A stretch of 64,000 nucleotides of DNA from Chitinophaga sp. sic0106 (GTDB taxonomy: Bacteria; Bacteroidota; Bacteroidia; Chitinophagales; Chitinophagaceae), in assembly GCF_019219075.1 (NCBI RefSeq), contig NZ_JAHUWJ010000011.1, positions 165,437 to 229,436 of the forward strand, given 5' to 3'. Under the pieces are notes generated by a model, which saw only the letters and a program-made list of their open reading frames with translations, was not told the origin of the DNA and did no database searches. Of the stretch, positions 44,096 to 53,472 are shown piece after piece. Position numbers and translations under genes: made by a program. Each line of letters opens with the position of its first letter. Position 1 is the stretch's first letter.

Positions 44096-44896
44096 ATGGA
44101 TCTGAAGTTAAACGGAAAAGTAGCCATCGTTACCGGTGGCAGCAAAGGAATAGGCAAAGCCATCGCGGAATCCCTGCTCAAAGAAGGTGCAAAAGTGGTG
44201 ATCAGCGCCCGCAACGCCGATGAAGTAGAAGACACTGCCGCCACCCTTCGCCTGGCAGGCTACGATGTTACCGCCGTACCAGCCGATATGGCCCAAAAAG
44301 CAGACCTGGAGCAACTGGTAGCGGCTGCCCTGCACCGCTATGGCCGTATCGACATACTCGTGAACAACGCCGGCACCATCGATACCTTTGCACCCATCGC
44401 CGACATCACGCTGGACCAATGGCGCTATATCTTTGAAGTCAATTTCTTTGGCGTGGTGGAACTCACCAACCTCGTAATTCCAGTGATGCTGAAGGAAAAA
44501 GGCGGACGGATTATCAACATCTCTTCGGAAAATGCTGTACAGCCCGATCCGATGATGGGACACTATAACGCCACCAAAGCAGCACTGAATAACTATTCCA
44601 AAACTTTATCCATGAACTATGGAAAGGATAATATCCTGGTAAACACCGTTTCCCCGGCTTTTATCCGCACGCCATTACTGGATAATATGCTGGATAAAAT
44701 GGCCGCAGATGCGGGCATCAGTCAGGAGGAAGCCGCCCGCAAATTCCTGAAAGACAACCGGCCATATCAATCTCTTGGCCGCGCCGGTACCATGGAAGAA
44801 ACTGCCGGCATCGTCGCCTTCCTGGCTTCCGATCAGGCCTCGTTTATTACCGGCGCCGTTTTCCGCGTGGATGGCGGCTCGGTAGGTACTGTATAA
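44096..44896 (+). CDS. SDR-family NAD(P)-dependent oxidoreductase
   Basis: 266-residue classical short-chain dehydrogenase. TGGSKGIG (residues 14-21) binds the cofactor; ILVNNAGTID (about 84-93), the serine in NISSENAVQ, and the YNATK dyad (Tyr and Lys, about residues 155-159) complete the catalytic set. The C-terminal end FITGAVFRVDGGSVGTV is standard. The substrate is not determinable. The FAD-oxidoreductase gene starts 10 bases after its stop, so the two are probably co-transcribed and may act on the same metabolite. Confidence 0.9.
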   Translation: MDLKLNGKVAIVTGGSKGIGKAIAESLLKEGAKVVISARNADEVEDTAATLRLAGYDVTAVPADMAQKADLEQLVAAALHRYGRIDILVNNAGTIDTFAPIADITLDQWRYIFEVNFFGVVELTNLVIPVMLKEKGGRIINISSENAVQPDPMMGHYNATKAALNNYSKTLSMNYGKDNILVNTVSPAFIRTPLLDNMLDKMAADAGISQEEAARKFLKDNRPYQSLGRAGTMEETAGIVAFLASDQASFITGAVFRVDGGSVGTV

Positions 44897-44906
44897 ATCT
44901 GTAATT

Positions 44907-46046
44907 ATGTTGAGCTATTGGGAGAAGCAAAGCCTGCTGCAATACGATTACATTATAGTGGGCAGCGGTATCGTGGGATTATCCACTGCCATCAGTCTGA
45001 AAGAGGCGGACGGAAATGCCCGGGTACTGGTGCTGGAAAGGGCCATCCTGCCCACCGGCGCCAGTACCAAAAACGCAGGCTTTGCCTGCATCGGCAGCCT
45101 CACAGAAATACTGGCGGACCTGCAAACCATGCCGGAGCAAGAAGTGCTGCAGCTGGTACAACTCCGCTACGAAGGGCTGCAACTGCTGCGGCAGCGCTTA
45201 GGTGATAACGCGATCGGCTACACGGAAAATGGCAGCTATGAGCTCATCACCTCCCACGACGAATGGGCGCTCGGGCAACTGGACACCGTTAATAACCTTC
45301 TGGGTAACTTCTTCCCGCAAAAAGCTTTTACCATGGCAGACAATAAGCTCCCTGCATTCGGGTTCAACCGGAATGTGGTAAAAGCTGTGGTCAGCAATAC
45401 TTACGAAGGAGAATTACACAGCGGTAAAATGATGCGCAGTCTAATTGATTTATGTTTTCGTTTAGGCGTTGAAGTTAAAACAGGTGCAGACGTTGCACGA
45501 ATAGAAGATTTGGGCACAAGCGTAAATGTTGTAGTGCCACATGCGCTTCTCAAAGAAGAACTGATTTTCTCCGCACGCAAATTGATCATCTGCACCAACG
45601 CTTTCACCAAACAACTGTTACCCGATGTGGAAGAACTGATGCCCGGTCGCGGACAAGTGCTCATCACCAACCCTATCCCCAACCTCCGCTTCAAAGGTAT
45701 CTTTCATTTCGAAGAAGGATTCTATTACTTCAGAGAGTTAGAAGGACGTGTACTCTTCGGAGGTGGCCGCCAGCTGGACTTCTCAGGAGAATCTACTACA
45801 GAATTTCAGTATAACGACCGTATTCAACATCAGCTGGAAGAATTACTGCGCACCGTTATTTTGCCAGATACACCATTCACCGTAGCCGACCGCTGGACGG
45901 GTATTATGGCATTTGGTAAAACTAAACAGCCTATTATCCAACATTATTCTCCTAATGTGATACTTGGGGTGAGAATGGGTGGAATGGGCGTAGCCATTGG
46001 GGCTAAAGTAGGAGAGGTGCTGGCAGGGATGGTCTCTCGCCTCTGA
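44907..46046 (+). CDS. FAD-dependent oxidoreductase (DAO family)
   Basis: 379-residue D-amino-acid-oxidase-like flavoprotein. The N-terminal dinucleotide-binding fold is DYIIVGSGIVGLSTAISLKE (residues about 14-33), followed by LERAILPTGASTKNAGFACIGS, where the covalent- or substrate-contact region of the family lies. The C-terminal segment DRWTGIMAFGKTKQPIIQHYSPNVILGVRMGGMGVAIGAKVGEVL binds the FAD pyrophosphate again. It resembles amino-acid or amine oxidases and deaminating dehydrogenases, but the substrate is unknown. The gene follows the SDR gene after 10 bases. Confidence 0.85.
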   Translation: MLSYWEKQSLLQYDYIIVGSGIVGLSTAISLKEADGNARVLVLERAILPTGASTKNAGFACIGSLTEILADLQTMPEQEVLQLVQLRYEGLQLLRQRLGDNAIGYTENGSYELITSHDEWALGQLDTVNNLLGNFFPQKAFTMADNKLPAFGFNRNVVKAVVSNTYEGELHSGKMMRSLIDLCFRLGVEVKTGADVARIEDLGTSVNVVVPHALLKEELIFSARKLIICTNAFTKQLLPDVEELMPGRGQVLITNPIPNLRFKGIFHFEEGFYYFRELEGRVLFGGGRQLDFSGESTTEFQYNDRIQHQLEELLRTVILPDTPFTVADRWTGIMAFGKTKQPIIQHYSPNVILGVRMGGMGVAIGAKVGEVLAGMVSRL

Positions 46047-46139
46047 TCCTATCCTCCCTCATCCTGATACCCTTTTCACTCCCTATTGCGCTGGCTTTTT
46101 ATTTTGCCTATTTTGTTAGCAAGATATTATTAGCCACAC

Positions 46140-48518
46140 ATGAAAAAGATATTATTGATTGCCCTATTGGCAAGCGGTTCCACGTACGCGCAACAAAAAC
46201 TTCCCCTTAAGCTATGGTACAAGCAGCCCGCCACCAAATGGATGGAGGCCCTGCCTGTTGGTAACGGCCGACTCGGCGCCATGGTGTACAGCCATCCGCA
46301 AACGGAAACAATCCAGGTAAACGAGGAAAGCCTGTGGGCCGGTGTCCACTATAACGACGCTAATCCTAACAGTCTTCGTGTACTCGATTCCGTAAGGCAG
46401 CTCCTCTTCGCCGGCAAAAATGCGGAGGCCGTAAAGCTCGCCAGACCCAACATGCTGGCTGTGGCCGCAGAAAATTCAAATATGCTCCTGCGCAATTTCA
46501 GGTCGTACCAAACCTTCATGAACGTGAACTTCCTGAATGGGAATAGCAACTACACAAACTATAAACGGGAGCTCGACCTCACCACCGGCGTTATCACGAG
46601 CAGTTACAGTAGTAACGGTGTCACCTATACGCAGCAGGTTTTCGCATCTGCCCCGGAAAATAAAATAGTGATAAAGCTGAGTGCCGGCAAAGGCGGTACT
46701 ATCAATACCACCTTGTTCCTTACCAGGCCGGATGATTCCAAAGGCGCCGGCAATCAGTATAAAGACTGCACCACCCGCACCGATGGGACCCACAGGATTC
46801 TCCTGACCGGCCAGATTGACGATAAAGACCCGAACCAGGGGCCTGAAGGCAAGCATATGAAATTTGCCGGATCGGTGACCGTCACTAACCAGGGCGGGCA
46901 AATTCATGCCGTAAACGACAGCCTGAAGGTCAGCAACGCTACTTCCCTGGTATTGGTCATCGATGCTGCCACCAACTACGATTTCACTCACCTGACCTTT
47001 GATGATAGCATCGACCCGAAAGCCTTGCTGGATAAAGCAGCTGCAAAGCCACTGCCAGCATACGCCCAGCTGCTGGCCGACCAGCAAAAGGACCATGCCG
47101 CGCTCATGAACCGTGTGCAGTTCAGTCTTACCGGCAAAACCGACAACCTGCCTACCGACGAGTTGCTGAAAAAAGTACAGGCAGGGGCGTATGATCCCTA
47201 CCTCACAACTTTATTATTCCAGTATGGCCGCTATCTGCTCATCGGCTCCTCACGGGCACCAGGTAAGCTGCCGGCAAACCTCCAGGGGATCTGGAATAAT
47301 CATATCAACGCACCGTGGCAGTCGGACTTCCATACCAACATCAACCTGCAGATGAACTACTGGCAGGCAGAAACCGGCAACCTGCCGGAAACCGTATCTC
47401 CGTTGGTAAACTTCATCAATAACATAGTGCCAGAGGGAGAAATCACCGCCGCCAAAATGTATGGCGCCCGTGGCTGGACCCTCCACCACGCCACCGATGC
47501 CTTCGGTAAAACCGGGCTGCAAAACGAAATGCATTACGGCACCTTCCCCATGGGTACCACCTGGACGCTGATGCATTTCTGGGATCACTACGACTACAAC
47601 CGTAATATTAAATTCCTTGCTGATACAGCCTATCCGGCAATGGTATCCCATGCCCGGTTCATCAAGGATTTCCTGGTGAAGAGCCCCGAAGGATACCAGG
47701 TGTCAGCGCCGGCGTATTCCCCGGAAAACTCTTTTGTCGACCCAAATACCGGCAAAGGACAATCCCTGACCTATGGCCCTACCATGGATAACCAGATTAT
47801 ACGCGAGTTCCTGACCCGCTATATCACTGCAGCGCATATACTGGGAAAAGACCCGTCATTTGCCGACAGCATGCAGCAGGTCGTAAACCAGCTGCCGCCT
47901 ACCCGCCTGGGCAAAGATGGCCGCATTATGGAATGGATTAAAGATTATGAAGAAGCCGAGCCCGGCCACAGGCATATATCCCACCTGTTTAGCCTGTATC
48001 CCGGCAACCAGATTAACACCGCCACCCCTGACCTGTTTGCCGGCGCCCGTAAAACGCTGGATTACCGCCTCTCTCACGGTGGCGGACACACGGGCTGGTC
48101 GCGTGCATGGATCATTAATTTCTACGCCCGCCTTCGCGATGGGGAAAAAGTCTACGAAAACATCCAGGCCCTGTTTAAAAAATCTATCTACAGTAACCTG
48201 TTCGACGACCATCCGCCCTTCCAGATCGATGGTAACTTTGGCAGCGCCGCAGGCATCACCGAGGCCCTGATGCAAAGCGGAGACGGTACTATCGAATTAT
48301 TACCCGCCCTGCCCGCCGCCTGGGCTGCCGGTAACATAAGTGGTATAAAGGCCCGTGGAGGGTATGAAATTACCATGGCCTGGCAAAACCATCAGTTGAA
48401 ATCAGCAAGCCTTAAGAGCACCACCGGTGGGAAGGTAACGGTCACGTATAATGGAAAATCAGTAACGGTAAATCCGGCCAAAGGCCATACAGTGGCGCTG
48501 AAAGGTATCATTCAGTAA
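46140..48518 (+). CDS. Alpha-L-fucosidase / glycoside hydrolase family 95
   Basis: 792-residue secreted GH95 enzyme with a signal peptide (ending near YAQQKLP). The N-terminal beta-sandwich begins LWYKQPATKWMEALPVGNGRLGAMVYSHPQTETIQVNEESLWAG, the hallmark of the family. The helical catalytic barrel contains HTNINLQMNYWQAE, SPENSFV, GHRHISHLFSLYPGNQI and QIDGNFGSAAGITEALMQS, which hold the Asn pair, Glu and Asp used by the inverting mechanism of characterised members. It hydrolyses alpha-1,2-fucosyl (or alpha-L-galactosyl) linkages as in xyloglucan or human glycans. It complements the GH29 enzyme at 32104 and lies upstream of a pentose pathway. Confidence 0.93.
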   Translation: MKKILLIALLASGSTYAQQKLPLKLWYKQPATKWMEALPVGNGRLGAMVYSHPQTETIQVNEESLWAGVHYNDANPNSLRVLDSVRQLLFAGKNAEAVKLARPNMLAVAAENSNMLLRNFRSYQTFMNVNFLNGNSNYTNYKRELDLTTGVITSSYSSNGVTYTQQVFASAPENKIVIKLSAGKGGTINTTLFLTRPDDSKGAGNQYKDCTTRTDGTHRILLTGQIDDKDPNQGPEGKHMKFAGSVTVTNQGGQIHAVNDSLKVSNATSLVLVIDAATNYDFTHLTFDDSIDPKALLDKAAAKPLPAYAQLLADQQKDHAALMNRVQFSLTGKTDNLPTDELLKKVQAGAYDPYLTTLLFQYGRYLLIGSSRAPGKLPANLQGIWNNHINAPWQSDFHTNINLQMNYWQAETGNLPETVSPLVNFINNIVPEGEITAAKMYGARGWTLHHATDAFGKTGLQNEMHYGTFPMGTTWTLMHFWDHYDYNRNIKFLADTAYPAMVSHARFIKDFLVKSPEGYQVSAPAYSPENSFVDPNTGKGQSLTYGPTMDNQIIREFLTRYITAAHILGKDPSFADSMQQVVNQLPPTRLGKDGRIMEWIKDYEEAEPGHRHISHLFSLYPGNQINTATPDLFAGARKTLDYRLSHGGGHTGWSRAWIINFYARLRDGEKVYENIQALFKKSIYSNLFDDHPPFQIDGNFGSAAGITEALMQSGDGTIELLPALPAAWAAGNISGIKARGGYEITMAWQNHQLKSASLKSTTGGKVTVTYNGKSVTVNPAKGHTVALKGIIQ

Positions 48519-48597
48519 ATGATATGGGTATCAAATGTTGCATTTTTTGTTAATGACCTTTGATATGTGGTGGAAAATGATAGTTTTGAAGCCGCAA

Positions 48598-48637
48598 AAA
48601 AACCGCAGGAATATTTACTGCGGTTTTTACTTTTTTA
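48598..48637 (+). terminator. Terminator after the GH95 gene
   Basis: Stem aaaaaccgcag/ctgcggttttt (48598-48608 with 48618-48628), followed by a T-rich tract, about 80 bases behind the stop. Confidence 0.8.
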
Positions 48638-48716
48638 ACACGTAGGTAAGGGTAAAAATTACATTTAAATTGCTAAATTGTTCCGCTATTTATTTTAACA
48701 ACCACGTTTGAACGTT

Positions 48717-50393
48717 ATGAATCACACTCTTCGCGGTATGGACTACCTTGTTTTCCTGATCTACTTTATCATCGTAGCAGGCTATGGGTATTACATCTAC
48801 ACAAAGAAAAAGAAAGCCACTACAGACTCAAAAGACTTTTTCCTGGCGGAAGGATCTCTTACCTGGTGGGCAATTGGCGCTTCGCTTATTGCATCTAACA
48901 TTTCTGCTGAGCAATTTATCGGTATGTCCGGCAACGGATTCAATATCGGGCTCGCAATTTCTACCTACGAGTGGATGGCAGCAGCAACCCTGATTGTGGT
49001 GGCTGTATTCTTCCTGCCCATCTACCTCAAGAACAAGATTTACACCATGCCCCAGTTCCTGGAGAAGCGGTATAACCAAACGGTGGCCACCATCATGGCC
49101 GTGTTCTGGCTATTGCTGTACGTGGTGGTAAACCTGACGTCTATCCTGTACCTCGGAGCCCTGGCTATTACTACCATCTCCGGTATTAACTTCTACGTAT
49201 GTATGGTATGCCTTGCGGTGTTTGCCATTATCATCACGCTGGGAGGTATGAAGGTAATCGGGTATACGGACGTGATCCAGGTGTTCTTCCTCATCCTGGG
49301 AGGTTTGGCTACTACCTACCTGGCGCTCCAGCTGGTATCCAAGCAATTCGGCAGCGAAGGCGTACTCAACGGTTTCAAGCTGATGACGCAGCATGCCAAC
49401 GACCATTTCCACATGATCATCCACAAGGAAAATCCCAAGTACCTCGACCTACCCGGGCTCAGTGTACTCGTAGGGGGTATGTGGATCGTAAACCTGAACT
49501 ATTGGGGTTGTAACCAGTACATCACACAGCGTGCGCTGGGTGCGGACCTCAAAACAGCCCGTAACGGTCTGCTCTTCGCAGGTTTCCTGAAACTCCTGAT
49601 GCCTATCATCGTGGTATTGCCTGGTATCGCAGCCTACGTGCTGTGGAAAGAAGGGCAGTTCCAGACAGAAATGCTGAAAGATGGCTCCCTGAATGCGGAT
49701 AACGCTTATCCGGTGCTGTTAAACCTGCTGCCTACCGGTCTGAAAGGCTTGTCCTTCGCCGCGCTCACAGCTGCAGTAGTAGCTTCACTGGCAGGTAAAG
49801 CCAACAGTATCTCTACCATCTTCACACTGGATATTTATAAGAAAATCTTCAATAAGGAAGCGGACGAGAAAAAGATTGTAAACGTAGGTCGTGCAGCCGT
49901 GGTAGTTACCATGGTGATCGCGATCGTAATTTCCAACTTCCTCGGTATCGATAAAAAAGGAGGCTTCCAGTTCATCCAGGAATATACCGGATTCGTATCG
50001 CCGGGTGTATTTGCCATGTTTGCGCTTGGCTTCTTCTGGAAACGCACAACCAGCAGCGCGGCGTTATTCGCCATGATCGGCGGTTTGCTGCTGTCCTTCT
50101 TCTTCAAATTCCTGCCGGCCTTTATGGACCTCCAGTTCCTCTACAACAGCGGCTGGGCGATCCTGAATCCTGACTCAGGTCTTTACGAAATGGCATTCCT
50201 CGACCGTATGGGTCTTGTGTTTGTAATCTGTGTAATCGGTATGATCATCATTACCCTGGCAGATCCTAAGAGTGCAAATAACCCTAAAGGGCTGGCCATC
50301 GATTCAAGCATGTTCAAGCCGTCCATTAGCTTTACCGTTGGTGCTGTACTGATCTGCGGTATCCTGATGGCACTCTACACAGTATACTGGTAG
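48717..50393 (+). CDS. Sodium:solute symporter (SSS family), probable pentose/sugar transporter
   Basis: 558-residue inner-membrane protein with about 14 hydrophobic helices in the LeuT-like SSS arrangement. The sodium-site region appears in DFFLAEGSLTWWAIGASLIASNISAEQFIGMSGNG (about residues 38-72), and GLSFAALTAAVVASLAGKANSISTIFTLDIYKK (about 345-380) is the characteristic helix-8 signature of SGLT-type members. The ATG at 48717 is preferred to the upstream TTG since it is the first ATG before the first helix. Its position just ahead of xylB and xylA suggests xylose as cargo (inference). Confidence 0.92.
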   Translation: MNHTLRGMDYLVFLIYFIIVAGYGYYIYTKKKKATTDSKDFFLAEGSLTWWAIGASLIASNISAEQFIGMSGNGFNIGLAISTYEWMAAATLIVVAVFFLPIYLKNKIYTMPQFLEKRYNQTVATIMAVFWLLLYVVVNLTSILYLGALAITTISGINFYVCMVCLAVFAIIITLGGMKVIGYTDVIQVFFLILGGLATTYLALQLVSKQFGSEGVLNGFKLMTQHANDHFHMIIHKENPKYLDLPGLSVLVGGMWIVNLNYWGCNQYITQRALGADLKTARNGLLFAGFLKLLMPIIVVLPGIAAYVLWKEGQFQTEMLKDGSLNADNAYPVLLNLLPTGLKGLSFAALTAAVVASLAGKANSISTIFTLDIYKKIFNKEADEKKIVNVGRAAVVVTMVIAIVISNFLGIDKKGGFQFIQEYTGFVSPGVFAMFALGFFWKRTTSSAALFAMIGGLLLSFFFKFLPAFMDLQFLYNSGWAILNPDSGLYEMAFLDRMGLVFVICVIGMIIITLADPKSANNPKGLAIDSSMFKPSISFTVGAVLICGILMALYTVYW

Positions 50394-50457
50394 TAGTTTT
50401 TTTTATAGAGAGATATAACATCCGCAAGGGTGGTGTCCATAGTAGTGCAGGGAGGCC

Positions 50458-50507
50458 GTAGGGCCGCATACACGCGGCCCTACACTCCGGCCGACGCTGA
50501 AGGCGTC
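50458..50507. repeat. REP-like double hairpin, copy E (diverged)
   Basis: Hairpin 1 gtagggccgc-atacac-gcggccctac (50458-50467 with 50474-50483) and hairpin 2 gacgc-tgaag-gcgtc (50493-50507). An outer gggagg/ccctccc pair (50450-50455, 50509-50517) could bracket both. It lies in the gap between the symporter and xylB. Confidence 0.5.
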
Positions 50508-50581
50508 AGCCCTCCCTTTTCTTCACGCTGCTATCGACACCCCCTCACCGGAAACCTGTTGCCCATTGTAAAAAATAAGAT

Positions 50582-52084
50582 ATGTATTTCATAGGCTACG
50601 ATATTGGATCTTCATCAATAAAGGCAGCATTGCTGGATGCTGATAGTGGTAAGTGCCTGGCCAGTGCCATCAGTCCCTCCCGTGAAATGCCCATGCAGGT
50701 GCTTCACGCCGGCTGGGCCGAACAGGACCCCGAAAGCTGGTGGCAGGAAGTCATCAACGCCACCAAAATCCTCCAACAACAAGTTGCATTTGAACCCGCT
50801 ACCGTAAAAGGTATCGGCATCGCCTACCAGATGCACGGACTGGTATGCGTAGATAAAAACCAGGAAGTACTGCGTCCGGCTATTATCTGGTGTGATAGTC
50901 GCGCCGTGGAAATAGGCCGCCAGGCCTTTAATAAGCTGGGAGAGCAATACTGTCTTTCCCACCTGCTCAACTCTCCGGGTAACTTCACCGCTTCCAAGCT
51001 GCGCTGGGTAAAGGAAAACGAACCGCATGTATTCGAACGTATCCATAAAGTGATGCTGCCGGGTGATTTCATTGGGATGAAACTCACCGGTAAAGCCTGC
51101 ACCACCGCCTCCGGCTTGTCGGAAGGTACCTTCTGGGACTTTACCGCCCAGGGCATTGCGGCAGACCTGCTGAACCACTATGATATTGACGCTTCCCTGT
51201 TATCAGAGATCGTTCCTACCTTCGGTGACCAGGGGAACCTTACTGCCGCCGCCGCCGCTACACTCGGTCTCGCAGCAGGTACACCGGTGACTTACAGAGC
51301 CGGTGACCAGCCCAACAACGCATTTTCGCTGAACGTGCTGCAACCGGGAGAAGCAGCTACCACCGCCGGTACCTCCGGTGTGGTATATGCCGTAACCGAC
51401 CAGCATGCCTACGATCAGCAGAGCAGGGTGAATACCTTTGTGCATGTAAACAACGAAGGCGGCGGCGTACGCAATGGCGTGCTCATGTGCCTCAATGGTA
51501 CCGGTATTGCCAACAGCTGGCTGAAATCAGTAGTAGGGGACCTCAGCTATCCGCAAATGAATGAGCTGGCAGCAACAGCGCCCATCGGTTCCGCCGGACT
51601 ACAGGTATTCCCGTTTGGGAATGGTGCCGAAAGAATACTCGCCAATATGCGTGTAGGCGCCACCGTTAATCAGCTCGACTTCAACCTGCACGGCAGGGAG
51701 CATATGCTGCGCGCCGTTCAGGAAGGCATCGTTTTTGGCCTGAACTATGGCATGGATATCATGGCAGAAATGGGATCTTCCATTCACCGCGTGCGTGCCG
51801 GACAGGCAAACATGTTCCTTAGTCCGCTCTTCCGCGAAGCCTTCGCTAACACCGCAAACGTAGTAATAGAATTATATAACACAGATGGCGCCCAGGGGGC
51901 AGCCCGCGGTGCAGCCGTAGGAGCAGGGTATTTCAATCTTCAGAATGCCTTCCGCGGAATGGAATGCCTGGCCGTTATTGAGCCAGAGGCGAAACTGCAA
52001 TCACAATACCGCGAATCATATGGCCAGTGGCTCTACGCTCTCAAACAGCGTCTCTCACTCGGAGAACTGGCAGATAATAAGTAA
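50582..52084 (+). CDS. xylB: Xylulokinase
   Basis: 500-residue FGGY-family kinase phosphorylating D-xylulose. YFIGYDIGSSSIKAALLD is the phosphate-1 loop; GIAYQMHGLVCVDKNQEVLRPAIIWCDSRA contains the substrate-contacting region; and GDQPNNAFSLNVLQPGEAATTAGTSGVVYAV is the ATPase motif with the catalytic Asp (GDQ). The neighbour xylA starts 21 bases downstream, which supports xylulose rather than another polyol as substrate. Length and motif order are typical. Confidence 0.94.
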   Translation: MYFIGYDIGSSSIKAALLDADSGKCLASAISPSREMPMQVLHAGWAEQDPESWWQEVINATKILQQQVAFEPATVKGIGIAYQMHGLVCVDKNQEVLRPAIIWCDSRAVEIGRQAFNKLGEQYCLSHLLNSPGNFTASKLRWVKENEPHVFERIHKVMLPGDFIGMKLTGKACTTASGLSEGTFWDFTAQGIAADLLNHYDIDASLLSEIVPTFGDQGNLTAAAAATLGLAAGTPVTYRAGDQPNNAFSLNVLQPGEAATTAGTSGVVYAVTDQHAYDQQSRVNTFVHVNNEGGGVRNGVLMCLNGTGIANSWLKSVVGDLSYPQMNELAATAPIGSAGLQVFPFGNGAERILANMRVGATVNQLDFNLHGREHMLRAVQEGIVFGLNYGMDIMAEMGSSIHRVRAGQANMFLSPLFREAFANTANVVIELYNTDGAQGAARGAAVGAGYFNLQNAFRGMECLAVIEPEAKLQSQYRESYGQWLYALKQRLSLGELADNK

Positions 52085-52105
52085 ATTTTAAAATTTAACA
52101 TAGTT

Positions 52106-53434
52106 ATGAGCATTACACTTGGAAACCAGGAATACTTCAAAGGGATCGGTAAGATCAAATTTGAAGGACCACAGTCAGACAATCCACTGGCTTACCGTTA
52201 TTACGATGAAAACAGAATTATTGCCGGCAAATCCATGAAGGAATTATTCCGATTTGCAGTTTCCTACTGGCATACCTTCTGTGGCACCGGTGGAGATCCG
52301 TTTGGTCCTGGTACTAAAAACTTCCCATGGCTGGTAGCCACTGATGCTGTACAAAGCGCAAAAGATAAAATGGATGCCGCGTTCGAGTTCATTACCAAAA
52401 TGGGCTTACCTTATTACTGCTTCCACGATGTGGACCTGGTAGATGAAGGTGCGAACATTGCCGAATATGAAAGCCGTATGCAGCAGATCGTTGCTTACGC
52501 AAAAGAAAAACAGTCCGCCAGCGGTGTAAAACTGCTGTGGGGTACCGCCAATGTTTTCAGCAACCCTCGCTATATGAATGGTGCCGCTACCAACCCTGAC
52601 TTCGCAGTGGTGGCTTATGCGGGCGCACAGGTGAAAAACTCACTGGATGCTACCATCGCACTGGGTGGCGAAAACTACGTGTTCTGGGGTGGCCGTGAAG
52701 GTTATATGACCCTGCTGAACACCAACATGAAACGTGAACAGGAACACCTGGCACGCTTCCTCGGTATGGCGCGCGACTATGCCCGCAAACAAGGCTTTAA
52801 AGGTACATTCTTCATCGAGCCTAAACCAGCAGAACCTACCAAGCACCAGTACGATTTCGACAGCGCTACCGTAATCGGTTTCCTGCGCCAGTACGGACTG
52901 GATAAGGATTTCAAACTCAATATCGAAGTAAACCACGCCACCCTCGCCGGCCATACCTTCCAGCATGAGCTGCAGGTAGCCGCTGACGCAGGTATGCTGG
53001 GTAGCATCGATGCTAACCGCGGTGATGCGCAGAATGGTTGGGATACCGACCAGTTCCCGATGAACCTGAATGAGCTCATCGAAAGTATGCTCATCATCCT
53101 CGAAGCCGGTGGCTTTGCAGGTGGTGGTGTTAACTTCGATGCCAAAACCCGTCGTAACTCTACTGACCTCGAAGATATTTTCCACGCACACATCGGCGGT
53201 ATCGATACGTTCGCAAGAGCGGCGCTTATCGCAGAAAAAGTGCTGGCAAATTCTCCATATAAGCAATTCCGTAAAGACCGTTACGCTTCTTTCGACAGCG
53301 GTAAAGGCCTGGAATTTGAAAGCGGTAAACTCTCCCTGGAAGACCTGCGCAACTTCGCAGCAGCTAACGGTGAGCCTAAACTGACCAGCGGCCGTCAGGA
53401 ATGGCTGGAGAATATTATCAATAACGCCATCTGA
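52106..53434 (+). CDS. xylA: Xylose isomerase
   Basis: 442-residue class II (long) xylose isomerase that interconverts D-xylose and D-xylulose with two divalent metals. YCFHDVDLVDEG holds a catalytic His/Asp pair; FWGGREGYMTLLNTN, FIEPKPAEPTKHQYDFD, NIEVNHATLAGHTFQHEL and DANRGDAQNGWDTDQFP provide the metal-binding Glu, His and Asp residues. It is tightly linked to xylB (21 bases) and to an epimerase gene (38 bases), forming a xylose-catabolic operon. Confidence 0.97.
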   Translation: MSITLGNQEYFKGIGKIKFEGPQSDNPLAYRYYDENRIIAGKSMKELFRFAVSYWHTFCGTGGDPFGPGTKNFPWLVATDAVQSAKDKMDAAFEFITKMGLPYYCFHDVDLVDEGANIAEYESRMQQIVAYAKEKQSASGVKLLWGTANVFSNPRYMNGAATNPDFAVVAYAGAQVKNSLDATIALGGENYVFWGGREGYMTLLNTNMKREQEHLARFLGMARDYARKQGFKGTFFIEPKPAEPTKHQYDFDSATVIGFLRQYGLDKDFKLNIEVNHATLAGHTFQHELQVAADAGMLGSIDANRGDAQNGWDTDQFPMNLNELIESMLIILEAGGFAGGGVNFDAKTRRNSTDLEDIFHAHIGGIDTFARAALIAEKVLANSPYKQFRKDRYASFDSGKGLEFESGKLSLEDLRNFAAANGEPKLTSGRQEWLENIINNAI

Positions 53435-53472
53435 TTTTTTTGACTATTTTGTATGCAAATAAAACAGGAACA

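Noticed and set aside
50582..52084. Alternative call of the kinase as L-fuculokinase or rhamnulokinase because of the nearby fucosidases
   Set aside because: Tight linkage to xylose isomerase and an aldose epimerase fits xylulokinase better; no fucose isomerase or aldolase is present.
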